From: Nymphalis io
Taxonomy: Eukaryota; Arthropoda; Insecta; Lepidoptera; Nymphalidae
Assembly: GCF_905147045.1 (NCBI RefSeq)
Contig: NC_065910.1
Span: 7,936,001-8,000,000 of the forward strand
Direction: 5' to 3'
Length of the DNA: 64,000 bases
Position 1 is the first letter of the stretch, and every line of letters starts with the position of its first letter. Below, piece after piece: positions 33,461 through 44,385 of this stretch. The position numbers and the translations under genes were made by a program. The notes beneath the pieces were generated by a model. It saw only the letters and a list, made by a program, of their open reading frames with translations, was not told the origin of the DNA and made no database searches.

Positions 33461-33752
33461 TTTTTTTTTATAGAATAATAGAAAGGCGGACGAGCATATG
33501 GGCCACCTGATGGTAAGTGGTCACCAACGCCCGTAGACATTGGCAATGTAAGAAATGTTAACCATCCCTTACATCACCAATGCGCCACCAACCTTGAGAA
33601 CTAAGATGTTATGTCCCATGTGCCTGTAATTACACTGGCTCACACACCCTTCAAACCGGAACACAACAATACCAAGTACTGCTGTTTTGCGGTAGAATAT
33701 CTGATGAGTGGGTGGTATACCCAGACGAGCTTGCACAAAGCTCTACCATCAG
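33461..33752 (-). mobile_element. Repeat family B, full length, minus strand
   Basis: T-run at 33461, GGCGGACGAGCATATGGGCC, ATTACACTGGCTCACACACC and the head at GCACAAAGCTCTACCATCAGT. Confidence 0.88.
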
Positions 33753-33782
33753 TAAATTGTAGTAGCATGATTAATTAAATCC

Positions 33783-33835
33783 TCACCTTCTTCCCAAGAT
33801 ATTTGCTTAGCAGTGGAACATTTACAGGCTACTTC
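33783..33835 (+). mobile_element. SINE family A, short 3' fragment
   Basis: TGCTTAGCAGTGGAACATTT and ACAGGCTACT. Confidence 0.45.
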
Positions 33836-34162
33836 ATTATTTTCTATATTAAGTTTTTATTTTTATCTTTAGCTTCTCCGTGCGCGCTTGAATTATTAAG
33901 CGTTGGTACTCAATCTCGGTGGATCGAAGCATGTGTAATACTCTATAATCTGCCTCATCATCGAATCATTCTCTAATCAGCTTTACATTAAACGGTATTA
34001 GTTTGTCATTATTTTATGCAGCAACGTAGCAATGGATTGAATCGATATTTTACATATAGATAATAAAAAAATGACAGACTTATTTCATGAAAAAATACAA
34101 AAGTACAAAGCTAATATACAACAAACCATACAATGAACTACTATATAATAAACGATTTGATT
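33836..34162. other. AT-rich sequence, no gene seen
   Basis: No feature recognised. Confidence 0.45.
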
Positions 34163-34374
34163 AATAATAATAATAATATCCTGGGGCATTATTCACACAC
34201 GGCTGTCTGATCCCAAACTTCCATAGAACAAGCAGAGCTTGTACTATGGAAACCAGACAACTGTTATACTTCATATACTATTTTTCTTTTGTAAATACAT
34301 ACTTATATAGATAATTACACACAGACTCAGGACAAACAGACATGAATATGCACACAAATTTCTGTCCTGGGTGG
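34163..34374 (-). mobile_element. SINE family C lacking its tRNA head
   Basis: Tail AATAATAATAATAATATCC, body CACACGGCTGTCTGATCCC with a short insertion, and truncation at TTTCTGTCCTGGGTGG, exactly where the head should begin. This is a 5'-truncated copy. Confidence 0.85.
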
Positions 34375-34731
34375 TTATTATAAACCATAAATTAACTACC
34401 AACTTTGAAATCGAAAACAAAATTACACTCCTAAATACAAATATACTACCAACAAGAACATTTACACTTGGACCACGCTGATACATAATTCACAGATAGC
34501 TTCTGCCTCCTAATGTATTAGAGTTGGCTGCTAAATATTTATACGAACACCCCAATCTGCTAATGAATTTTAGGTGGTAATTGTGTTCTGCCGTCAGACG
34601 TTATTTATGCCATGAAAATTGCGATTATTTGACGTTTGCCCGTTTATTTCATTAGATACCCCCCTTATCATTGCTGTTGTATATTATTTCTATAGCGTAT
34701 CCCAATCACAGGAGAATAAAGACGAACAAAC
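34375..34731. other. No feature recognised
   Basis: AT-rich; the 71-codon minus ORF spans the SINE edge and is not credible. Confidence 0.4.
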
Positions 34732-35008
34732 GCCGAGATGGCCCAGTATTAAGAACGCGTGAATCTTAACCGATGATCGTGGGTTCTAACCCGGGCAAGC
34801 ACCACTGAATTTTCATGTGCTTAATTTGTTATTTATAATTCATCTCGTGTTCGACGGTGAAGGAAAATATCATGAGGAAACCTGCATGTGTCTAATTTCA
34901 CTGAAATTCTGCCACATATGTATTTCACTAACCCGCATTCGCACCCGCAGCGTGGTGGAATAAGCTCCAAAGCCCAGCAGTGGAACATTCACAGGCTGTT
35001 ACTATAAA
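34732..35008 (+). mobile_element. SINE family A, near full length
   Basis: GCCGAGATGGCCCAGTATTAAG, GGGTTCTAACCC (box B), full body with a deletion of the CTTCTCCTCAAAAGGGAGAGG block, and end CACAGGCTGTTACTATAAAC. Confidence 0.88.
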
Positions 35009-35701
35009 CACCTTTGACATTGATTTGTCATGATATTTTTACTCAAGATCTTGAATTATGAATATAAACTGTTCATTATGGATTTGTGTTTTTTTAACAT
35101 CGTCGAAATTATTATTGGTTCCTTGGAAGTAAAATTATAGTGGGTATAAGTAGGTAGAAGAATAATGTGGTATTATAAATAAATATATATGAAGCAAGAA
35201 CTGTATATATTATGCACTACGTATAATAAAGCAGAGCTATCACGTGAAATATGTGAGTATAAAGTTTGTTTCTACTTCTTCCTCGATTGGAATAGGCTAT
35301 AAGGATTTTTATTTTGTAGTAAAATTTTTTAGAGATTTTTTTTATACTTAGACAATACATTTGACAACTTATTGGAACTTTTAAATTAAAAACGTTAATG
35401 CGACTTATGTCATTTGTAAGTTAGCTGATATATATTAATATGAGCTAACACTCACCGTTAAGCCGAATTATAGCCATATTGATTGGTTGTGGTAGCATAA
35501 CTGATAAGCTGGTTGGTTATAAAGTACCATTAGCGATTGTACTCGTATAAGGTTATAAATTTCATTACGCATTTTATGGTGGAAGTCTTAATAATATAAT
35601 AAAAGAGAGACTGCTAGTATAAAGAGCACCGAACATATTGTTTACCTTTAGAGCTACATGTTTCAGTAACGTTACGTCGAAAGTAAACAGAGGATTGACA
35701 A
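35009..35701. other. AT-rich sequence, no gene seen
   Basis: No feature recognised. Confidence 0.45.
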
Positions 35702-35988
35702 TTTTTTTTTTATAGAATAGGAAGGTGGACGAGCATATGGGCCTGATGGTAAGTGGTCACCAAACGCCCTTAGACATTGGCATTGTAAGAAATGTCAACC
35801 ATCGCTTATAGCCAATGCGCCACCAACCTTGGGAACTAAGATTTCATGTCCCTTGTGCCTGTAATTACACTGGCTCACTCACCCTTCAAACCGGAACACA
35901 ACAATATCAAGTATTGCTGTTTTGCGGTAGAATATCTGATGAGTGGGTGGTACCTACCCAGACGAGCTTGCACAAAGCCCTACCACCA
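35702..35988 (-). mobile_element. Repeat family B, full length, minus strand
   Basis: T-run, GGTGGACGAGCATATGGGCC with a small deletion of GGTGGCC, then the complete family to CACAAAGCCCTACCACCAGT. The 82-codon ORF is a shadow. Confidence 0.88.
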
Positions 35989-36575
35989 GTTGAATTTGAC
36001 TACCACCAATTGAAATTGTTTGTTTCTTTAACTAGCACCTGGTTTATGTTCAGCCTCTTTTAAGGTATAAGGATACAAGATAAGTAGACGTAACTACAAA
36101 TTTATTCTTTATTATTAAAAAAATATCATGATTTTTTTCTTTAGACGGGTTTTCGTTGATACTTTTTTTTCTTTTAAAGATATTGCGATGACAGAACAAA
36201 AATGTGTATTACATTTAGTGAAAGCGAATAGAAATAAAAACAAAATAATATCTGCGTCGGATGCACTATACATTGTTATACATAGAACGTTTTGTCTCAT
36301 GTTTGAAATTTTACTCACATTGTGCTCGTTTAAATTTGACTCCAATAACCAATAACATTATGCGTTTTTTGAACTTTATAAACTAAAATAATATTTAAGA
36401 TTCTAAAAGGTTTATTCAAGGACACATCTATATGCGCGATAGAATCAAGACACTTCGTATCATAAATAGTTTTAAGGAAAAAGTTTTACTAACAATAATA
36501 TAGTAAGAAATTTGTAAAATTGCAATTGTATGGACTTTTGTTGTCTGAAAATAAATGTTTATTATTATTACATAC
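35989..36575. other. No gene supported
   Basis: Overlapping ORFs of 75-76 codons on both strands near 36115-36355 reflect a low-stop patch; neither has a recognisable product. Confidence 0.35.
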
Positions 36576-36783
36576 CTTCCACTGTTGTTGTTGTTTTTCT
36601 TTTATCCAGTAGTAAGACTTTGTAGTCGCTTTCTGTGCGTATCGCGGGAATAACGTTTTCTGGTTAATTTTTTTCTTGATGATTTTTCTTAGTAATGAAT
36701 GGTGGACTAAAAACTGAAGTATTAGCTGAGGTATTTTCTACTTCCGACGTCATTCTTACATTGCGATGTTTCATATTAAGCAT
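36576..36783 (-). pseudogene. Exon-like open region ending in a splice donor, with one stop
   Basis: Reading down from ATG at 36783, 39 codons (MTSEVENTSANTSVFSPPF in the middle) run to TAA at 36666-36664. In the same frame 29 more codons follow (VIPAIRTESDYKVLLLDKRK) up to GGAAG|GTATGT, a consensus donor whose first base is 36575. A TAG lies three codons before the ATG. The region is less AT-rich than its flanks and the predicted residues are protein-like. It could be a first coding exon with a nonsense change, a 39-codon peptide gene, or an old gene fragment. The product is not recognised. The plus strand shows only a long pyrimidine tract here, the complement of the ACAACAACA repeat. Confidence 0.3.
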
Positions 36784-36949
36784 TTTGAAATAGCGCTATG
36801 CGCGTATAATTCTAACTATGACAGATCCATATAAATAGAAATTCCTACGGACCATTGGAATTAAAAATACAACGTTACAACATGATGTCTGATTTATTAG
36901 CTCGGAAAATTAAAGCAGTATATTTTATCACCTTAATCTTCGTTTTCAG

Positions 36950-37107
36950 AGAAATACGATAAAATGTATCTCAAAACTAACTCATTAGAGCTTAGTCATT
37001 ACAAAACTTCGAGCAAAAGACGTATTACTGAAACGGATACTACATTTAATAATAATCAGAAATTAACAAAGCAAACAAAATTGTCAACATTAAAAAGAAA
37101 GTATTAA
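36950..37107 (+). CDS. Candidate terminal exon, 52 codons
   Basis: It follows the acceptor CTTAATCTTCGTTTTCAG. Starting with two bases (AG), the phase required after the exon at 19544-19572, the frame is open for 51 codons and ends at TAA 37105-37107, with AATAAA a few bases later. The peptide is lysine- and threonine-rich (KYDKMYLKTNSLELSHYK near the start) with no recognisable domain. An open frame this long has roughly a one-in-a-hundred chance here, so the link is tentative. Confidence 0.22.
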
Positions 37108-38896
37108 AAATAAAATCCAAAAATATGACACGTTTTCGCGTCAATAAATAAATAATCCAATAGCATCATGACAGCAAGATGGCGACCAATATGAGTCACA
37201 TAATAATCTCGCGCCAAAATATAACGTCGCACCCTTGTCAAGTACATATGACCGGAACCCGGCTTAACAAAGACAATCTCTGTTTTATTTGGCATTCGTG
37301 ACTTAAATCCATTTGTTTTCTAGCAGTCCTATCGCTTTATTTGATTTAGGTTTAGTTATAAGATTACCATAGAAAAAAGTTATTTTAGACATATCCGATT
37401 TTTTATTTGTAACAATATTTATTTTGTCTTATCTCAAACTTTAGAATTTTCGTGTACCTTTTAAATGAAAGAAATAATTATTTATGATATCAGTTGTTCT
37501 AAAACAGCTAGCGAGTTTTTATTTTAAATGTCACATAAGCATTCATAACATAAAAATATTCAATTCAACTTGCTCATTAAGCGTGTTATTAAAAATTGTT
37601 GACACGCTCACAAAGTTAGTATACGTAACAACGATTATCAAAGTTTTATTTTGTATGAACAGTATTCCCATAGCAATAACTATGAACTATGCCGTCAACA
37701 ACAATTAATTGTTTATCACGTTATATTATAAGAATTAAAGAATAATTGTCTTATATGCAAATCTTACTAGTTTAGATTCATATTAAAATTTATTAATAAT
37801 CATATTAAAAAATTGAAGAAAATCATTTGAGTTTGCTTATTTCAAAAATGTTTTTTTAATCTTATTTCTAATTTTGCTCCCAAGCACGTCACAAACTATA
37901 AAAAAAGCAAATCGATTAAAAACTGAGGAGAAAAACGAACTGATAGGTTTTGTCTTTGCCTAATCATAGTATTATATATTAAAACATAATATTTTGGTAT
38001 ATTAAAAAAATATCATGGATCCGATATTCATCCGATTACAGCGTCACCTACCGGTTCTAAAACACCCATCCAGTGATCTACCTAAGCACACAAAATGGAA
38101 TTATCAATATTGGACCCGCCATTAAAGAGGAATACAGTCACATAGAAAAATTATATATGTGTGAAGATAATCATATCATAAAGGTTCGACGTGCTAAAAC
38201 TTGCCTACTATAAACTATAAATTTATATTATTTATATTATATATATATTAAATTAATTTGTGCTTTTTTTAAGTTCTTTATTTCAAAACTCAATTACTTC
38301 TATTATTTTATATTATTATATTATTTATGTATATTTTAACTCGACTATTATTAATATAATTTATAATGTAATTGAAAATAATTTTAAAGCATAAAAAGTG
38401 TTTGAACTAAACGTTTTTAAACATGGAAGAGTCAAATTCGAAAATCTCTTGAAAAATGTTGTTACTCAAGCCGTTTAAAGAAATTCTACGTAAACAAAAA
38501 CTAGCGTCCGATTTCTCTTCAAAAGTGGTAACATCAAAAAAGAATCGTGCAAATTTGATCCTTAATTTCAATGCGATATGAGTCAAATTAGTTTGAATCC
38601 CTTAATCAATACCATGGATCCCGGCTATCCATCCGACTGAATCTGCTCTTATCCCGATAGCTATTACGTCTAAGATCACCCGATCAGAATTTAAAGCATC
38701 TTTCTTTAGAATTGAATCACGCCTTCGAACAATTGGAAGAGCTTCAGCAGATTCCGCTTTTCTCTGTAATAAATGTAAACATCGTTACTCGACAAGTTAA
38801 TATAAGAAATTAAATAAAGGTTTTTAAGAAATCAAACATTTTACCCGTTAAGCCTTTGTGCTCAGGTGATATTATGATGTTCTCATATACACAATC
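37108..38896. other. AT-rich sequence, no gene seen
   Basis: Two mixed-composition patches (38010-38110 and 38590-38765) share the motif CCATGGATCC but no repeat family was recognised. ORFs at 37104-37295 and 37484-37708 have no product. Confidence 0.4.
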
Positions 38897-39026
38897 ACAT
38901 TGGCTATGTAAGCGATGGTTAACATTTCTTACAATGCCAATGTCTAAGGGCGGTCACCAACGCCCTTAGACATTGGCACTTACCATCAGGTGGCCCATAT
39001 GCTCGTCCGCCTTCCTATTCTTTAAA
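38897..39026 (+). mobile_element. Repeat family B 3' part with internal inversion
   Basis: CATTGGCTATGTAAGCG to CTTCCTATTC, but with an extra reversed copy of the segment around TGCCAATGTCTAAGGGCG inserted within it (see 38935-38978). Confidence 0.85.
38935..38978. repeat. Perfect 18-bp inverted repeat inside repeat B
   Basis: Arms 38935-38952 (TGCCAATGTCTAAGGGCG) and 38961-38978 are exact reverse complements around GTCACCAA. The full reversed piece (38953-38978) is the complement of the normal 26-base B segment. Confidence 0.95.
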
Positions 39027-39194
39027 ATATATATATAAAAATTAATCCTAATTAAAACCTTTAAAAGGGTTATGCAAGGAAAACGGATTCTAATTTCGAT
39101 GAATTATTATTTATTTTTGTTTATCTTTGTCATTACACACATTTAAATATAACATTAATATGTAAAGCGGATAAAGATTACATAGACGACGACG

Positions 39195-39378
39195 ACGGCT
39201 TTGTGTAAGCTCGTCTGGGTAGGTACCACACATCAGATATTCTACCGCAAAACAGCAGTACTTGATATTGTTGGTTTCCGGTTTGAAAGGTGAGTGAGCC
39301 AGTGTAATTACAGGCACAAGGGACATAAAATCTTAGTTTCCAAGTTTGGTGGCACATTGGCTATGTAAGGGATGGTTG
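39195..39378 (+). mobile_element. Repeat family B, 5' two thirds
   Basis: GGCTTTGTGTAAGCTCGTCTGG to GGCTATGTAAGGGATGGTTG, then a local GATGGTTGATGGTTGTTGATGG expansion. Confidence 0.8.
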
Positions 39379-39389
39379 ATGGTTGTTGA

Positions 39390-39532
39390 TGGTTTTTATT
39401 AGAATTAGGAAGGTGGACGAGCATATGGGCCACCTGATGGTAAATGGTCAAAAACGCCCTTAGACATTGGCATTGTAATAAATGAGTGGGTGGTACCTAC
39501 CTAGATGAGCTTGCACAAAGCTCTACCACCAG
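39390..39532 (-). mobile_element. Repeat family B, minus strand, internal deletion
   Basis: GGTGGACGAGCATATGGGCC to GGCATTGTAATAAATG, then directly GAGTGGGTGGTACCTACC and the head. The middle third is deleted. It faces the plus-strand copy at 39195-39378. Confidence 0.8.
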
Positions 39533-40383
39533 TAGATTCCCTTCTGTCTTTGGCTACTACTTATAATTGTAATTGTAACTTGCTTTACTTCGCTCCAGGT
39601 CACGTCGATTTTCTTCGAAAATATTTTATAAAGCAATGAAGATTTTTTTTATAGTTCTTATTTATAATATTGGATCACTGAAGTAGATATGTAGTTCTCT
39701 TAAGCAACACATTATACAGTGTAACCTTAATATAAAGAGCCTCAAAATAACAAATTTCTCGATTAACGAATTTTTCAAAATCCCCTGGAACCTTTACATT
39801 ATGATCACATTTTTCAAAAACCTTTTTATAATGAATTTTTAATAATTACACAATATAGATAGAAAGTATTATTGACCCCTATTTAATGATAATTTTCAAT
39901 CTATAACTTTTATATAACGTATCCTATCAATTATACTTAATTCTACAATAGTAATTGATGCCTTAACAGGTTCAGACACAAAAAATTGTTCGCTTTATCA
40001 GGCTAAGCCTATGAGCATCTACATAATGTTGAGGTCAACAAGCAACTTTTTTTACCTTATTAAAACAAATCATATTCCAACCTAACTTCTATACAACAAA
40101 CCTCATTGTAACAAATTACTTGGTATAATGAATATTTTTTAATTCCCTTGAGTTTCCTTATATTGAGGTTGCACTGTATGATACAAACAAATTTAAAACT
40201 ACCCTCTCAAAAGTAGTTTTTTGTTTTATTAATTAAAATTAGTTAAACTAATATTATTCTTACATTTATTTAACTTATTATTATTCTTTATATATTAAAA
40301 AAGAATGAAAATAGAACAAATTGTATTTTAGCTTAATTATTCACAACTTTAGAATGTTGTACGCGCGTGGTCGTGTGTTTGTG
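39533..40383. other. AT-rich sequence, no gene seen
   Basis: No feature recognised. Confidence 0.45.
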
Positions 40384-40545
40384 TTCCACTACTGAGCTTA
40401 GACCCCCTCGAACTTAAGAGATGTCTTATTGTTTATCTTAGCTCGAATCCAGATTGGTGGATACACTTGTGGTTTTCATTCCACATGCAGGTTACCTAAC
40501 GATGGTTTCCTTCAACCTTGACGACAATATACACACACATTAGAA
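40384..40545 (-). mobile_element. SINE family A, decayed, minus strand
   Basis: CCACTACTGAGCTTAGACC, ATTGGTGGATACACTTGTGG and TGCAGGTTACCTAACGATGG. Confidence 0.5.
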
Positions 40546-40844
40546 ATTACGATCACGAAATTATCAATTAAATTTCGTGCATGAAATAATAATTTCACTC
40601 ATTCAATAGACCATAAAATAATCCAAAGGGATATTTATTTCATAATAGAACTAATATCGGAATTGAATCTTAAGAGCGTAATATTCTAAGCCCTATTGTA
40701 ATAAAATAGCTTATTTTATGGACATAATGTCCGCTAGTTACAGTCTCTCCTTACTTACTAATATTATCATTGATATAATCATATATAATATATATATTTC
40801 AGAGATAATAAATTTAAGTGGGTATACGACGTCACTTATTAGAA

Positions 40845-40930
40845 TAGCAACACCACACAACGTGATGTATGTCATGTAGGTTGGTCGGTTCTCAGACGTC
40901 AAGTGTGAAAAATATAAGACGGGTGACGGG

Positions 40931-40962
<32 letters not shown>

Positions 40963-40974
40963 GTGGTGTTGCTA
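40845..40974. mobile_element. Candidate 130-bp MITE with 17-bp terminal inverted repeats
   Basis: TAGCAACACCACACAAC (40845-40861) and its exact reverse complement (40958-40974) enclose 96 bases that include a (TA)n run at 40931-40957. Clear target-site duplication not seen, so the DNA-transposon reading is an inference. Confidence 0.45.
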
Positions 40975-41251
40975 ATTGTTAATTCCGCATTTATAATATA
41001 ATTATATATTATTTAAAATGTAAATGCATTATATAGATAAATAAGAACTCATGGTATAGTGCAAACTAACTCTGCTTATAAAATTGTATCTCTCGACTGG
41101 CTACGAACGCACAGCTATTCAGTCTAGAAAGCTGATATTTAGCACCAAGTTTATTTTATAAGATGAGCTTAAGCTGAAATGGGTTTTTGGAAATTACAAC
41201 TTTAAAAAGAATAATGGTGGGGGTAACTTTGTATGAATTATTCCCGTACAA

Positions 41252-41282
41252 ATTCAACCAGGAGGAACCCCCCTGGTTGAAT
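41252..41282. repeat. Perfect 11-bp inverted repeat
   Basis: ATTCAACCAGG (41252-41262) and CCTGGTTGAAT (41272-41282). Confidence 0.85.
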
Positions 41283-41317
41283 CTATATATAGTTTTAAAT
41301 GGGATTACTTAATTTAC

Positions 41318-41392
41318 GGCGTGGTGGAATAAGCTCTAAAATCTAAACCTTCTCGGCATAAAAGGAGACCTTAGCCCGAAAGTGGGACTAAT
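41318..41392 (+). mobile_element. SINE family A 3' fragment leading into a palindrome
   Basis: GGCGTGGTGGAATAAGCTC, AAACCTTCTCGGC and GGAGACCTTAGCCC, AGTGGGACTAA. Immediately after, the GGAGACCTTAGCCC part recurs reversed (41393-41409). Confidence 0.75.
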
Positions 41393-41409
41393 GGGCTAAG
41401 GTCTCCTTT
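41361..41409. repeat. Perfect 17-bp inverted repeat in SINE A
   Basis: Arms 41361-41377 (AAAGGAGACCTTAGCCC) and 41393-41409 around a 15-base loop. Confidence 0.95.
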
Positions 41410-42408
41410 CTTAACTTTCCTCATTTATATACAGTTACTTTTACATTGAAGGATTGTTACAATATTGAGTCGTAAAAATAATGATGATAAATACCTAAAT
41501 TTAAATATTTCCATTTTGTCAAAACTAGCTATTATTTTTTTCCATTCCAGTTATATTCAGATTGCCCGAGCGCCGCTGTCGTATTTCAGCTTTTAGCAAT
41601 AAATCATCTTAGCTTTGAAGAATCTAGTTCTTAAAAAAAAAACTCTCTCTGATCAGCAACCACAGATAATTTATATCTTTATTAAAATAACAACCAAAAA
41701 GGTAATTCTATTATTTATATAAAATAAAAATAAAAAATCTCTGAACAATTTCCTACTACTTGGAAAAGAGTGCGCTTAAAGGGATGGCTTATTCCACTAT
41801 GCTGCTTGGGTTTGTGATGTGCTTAAAACTATTATCCTAAACATTCTTGAGATTATTTAAACACATATTAATTACTGAGCTATTTAGGCACGTAATAAAT
41901 AAATAATATCATAATGAAACAAAACACTAAATCTGATTTTATTGTCAATGTTTGTAGCAATATACGTTTTTGTTTATTAGTATGACGTCATTGTAACTCT
42001 AAAATGACGAAGGGCTATGACTAACATTATGAAATAATTTAAAGGCTTTTTATATTTTATGCATCGATGTACAATGAAAGAATTTAGCTATAATACTTAC
42101 ATTATTTTAGATCATATTATTTTAAAAAGTAACGCTCCGCAAATGTCTCAATGCTACTAACAAATTGTCACTTTAATCGCAATCGAATCGAAGCGTAAGC
42201 GTTGCCGTTTATCCGTTTTCCTATTCTTCAGTTTAATGATCGATCATTGACATAAAAGTTAACAATTACGTTTGTTTTTGACATAAATGCATATGTTAAC
42301 ATCAATCGGTTCGGTTTCGATTCGAATAAATATAGATTAGTCAAAGTTGAATTGGAATTGAATCGGAAACGTATCGTAATCGTTATTGATTAGTAGAATT
42401 GGACTGGA
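41410..42408. other. Mostly AT-rich; one exon-like patch
   Basis: At 41551-41612, after the strong acceptor TATTTTTTTCCATTCCAG, a GC-richer patch (CCCGAGCGCCGCTGTCG) is open in the phase left by 19544-19572 for 20 codons and ends in TAG at 41610-41612, overlapping an AATAAA. It is an alternative terminal exon to 36950-37107. A weak SINE A fragment lies near 41775-41825. Nothing else seen. Confidence 0.25.
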
Positions 42409-42616
42409 CTTGGAGGTTACCACCGTCCAATGTCCATACATTGGCAATGTAAAAAATATTAACAATCCCATACATCGCCAATGCGCCAACAAATTTCAGA
42501 TCTAAGAGGTTATGTCCTTTATGTTTGTAGTCACACTGGCTCACTCACCATTCAAACCGTATCGTAACAATACTAATTGCTGTTTACAGACGTGCTTGCA
42601 CAAAGCCTTGCCACCT
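42409..42616 (-). mobile_element. Repeat family B, decayed, minus strand
   Basis: CCATACATTGGCAATGTAAA, TCACACTGGCTCACTCACC, CGTGCTTGCACAAAGCC. Confidence 0.75.
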
Positions 42617-43315
42617 AGCATAATAATAACACATTCGTACATTAGCTTTCAGAAAAGAAACTATATTTATTTATATATATATCAGTCAGTGCAAAATCAC
42701 TGTTCCTACAAACATATTTAATATTATTCCAGATAAATACATCCAAACTTGATATATATTAAAGGTATGTGAACATTTTATGAAACGTAAGTCAAATACG
42801 ATGTTTGCTATGCCCAAATAACTGAGGTAAATATTTGTCTCTATACCGGAGCTGTAATACGCCAACTCGGTAACGTTTGTCGCGTTAAGTACACAGCATT
42901 TGACTATCATCGTTAAACAGAAATGGCTTTATGTGATGTTTGAATGAGAACATCAAAGACCAAAATAACATAACATATGTTTTCTATTTTAATTTAATAT
43001 AATAAATTGCATATGTATTGTATTATATATATATATATATTACAGAGTTCGAAACGAGTTAGTTATCAGGATTACGTAAATATTACTTACGGCCTGGGTA
43101 TCAACATTTCAAAACAATTGAGTTTTACTAACATACCACTAACCCACGATTACCTGGTGGTGATGAGTGAGTCCTACATTGAAGCAGCGTAGTTGAATTA
43201 ATTCAACAATGAGACTTACTGTCCTTTCAAATTAAAGTATTTTTTATTTCAATAGACTTTTACAAGTACATAAATACAAGTTTGTATTAATTACATATAC
43301 TTAATTAAAAGAAAG
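42617..43315. other. AT-rich sequence, no gene supported
   Basis: ORF 43007-43192 (61 codons) overlaps a (TA)n run and a SINE A-like end (TTGAAGCAGCGTAGTTGAA), so I do not call it a gene. Confidence 0.35.
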
Positions 43316-43433
43316 ACGGCCGTTGGCGTGGTTGGTAGATACTTGCCTTTCACGCCGAAGGTTGTGGGTTCGATTCCCACCCAGGACAGATATTTGTGTG
43401 CATGAACATGTCTGTTTGTCCTGAGTCTGGGTG

Positions 43434-43492
<59 letters not shown>

Positions 43493-43599
43493 TTACAAAA
43501 AGAAAAGTAGTATATGTAGTATATCAGTAGTCTGGTTTCCATAGTACAAGCACTGCTTAGTTTGGGATCAGATGGCCGTGCGTGAATAATGTCCCAGAA

Positions 43600-43634
<35 letters not shown>
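43316..43634 (+). mobile_element. SINE family C, full length, with (TA)n expansion
   Basis: GGCCGTTGGCGTGGTTGG (box A), GGGTTCGATTCCCACCC (box B), body with AACATGTCTGTTTGTCCTG and GGATCAGATGGCCGTGCGTG, and an (ATT)n tail. The normal TTATATAGATAAT stretch has grown into a (TA)n run at 43438-43484. Confidence 0.9.
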
Positions 43635-43635
<1 letters not shown>

Positions 43636-44155
43636 AGATAATGTGTTATAATTAATTGAATTTATTTGTGGTAACTCAAGTATAGACTGCGGAATTTTAA
43701 TAAAAATGCCTATAAACAGCTCTAAAAACGATTGATTAACTTTATGAAGACGGAAGCTTAGAATATATTTTTTTTATTTCTAGTGTTAAATTGATCTATG
43801 TGAATTTTCTTTGTTTACTGATTAATATGTTCACATATAAATAAAATATTTGCATAAATATACTGTGGATGCAACTGTCATAATACCAATATTCCTAAAA
43901 GCATCTCTGAGGGAAGTTCTAGCTCCTAAATTATAAATAGTCGGAATGACCCTTTTTTGAAGAATGAAGATCGCTTAAATGTCAACCGGTTTACCCCAAA
44001 GAAGGTTGCCGTGTTGATATTTACTTCATTGGATATATAACATAGAAAAAAAAAATCTTTAAGAGATAAGTAATTCTATGTACATTGTTTTAAGCTTTAA
44101 AGACCGATGTAAGCTTCTGACGCTTACTACATTTTCTTTACGTCAATCATATATT
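43635..44155. other. AT-rich sequence, no gene seen
   Basis: No feature recognised. Confidence 0.45.
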
Positions 44156-44385
44156 TATTTCTTAAATAAATCGCTGCAGCTCAATTGAGACGAGAGCACA
44201 CATAAAAAATTTACAGCGATTTATATTAATTATCGTATTTTAATTAAATATATTTGTATATAAAAAGCTGTATCATAATTTTCAGATTAATTTGTAAAAT
44301 ATGTACAACGCGAAAAAATAAATACAATATTGCTGGTCGTTGTAGAGAGAAAAATCAAAGAAATGACTCAAAGAGATCGCGCGTC
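44156..44385 (+). repeat. Unnamed dispersed repeat, copy 2
   Basis: Colinear with 29707-29925: GCTGCAGCTCAATTGAGACG, ACAGCGATTTATATTAATTA, TTTGTAAAATATGTACAACG and GTTGTAGAGAGAAAAATCAA. Confidence 0.6.

Noticed and set aside
43316..43390. tRNA gene
   Set aside because: The box A and box B belong to the head of SINE family C; a full SINE body follows. The same applies to the heads of families A and D.
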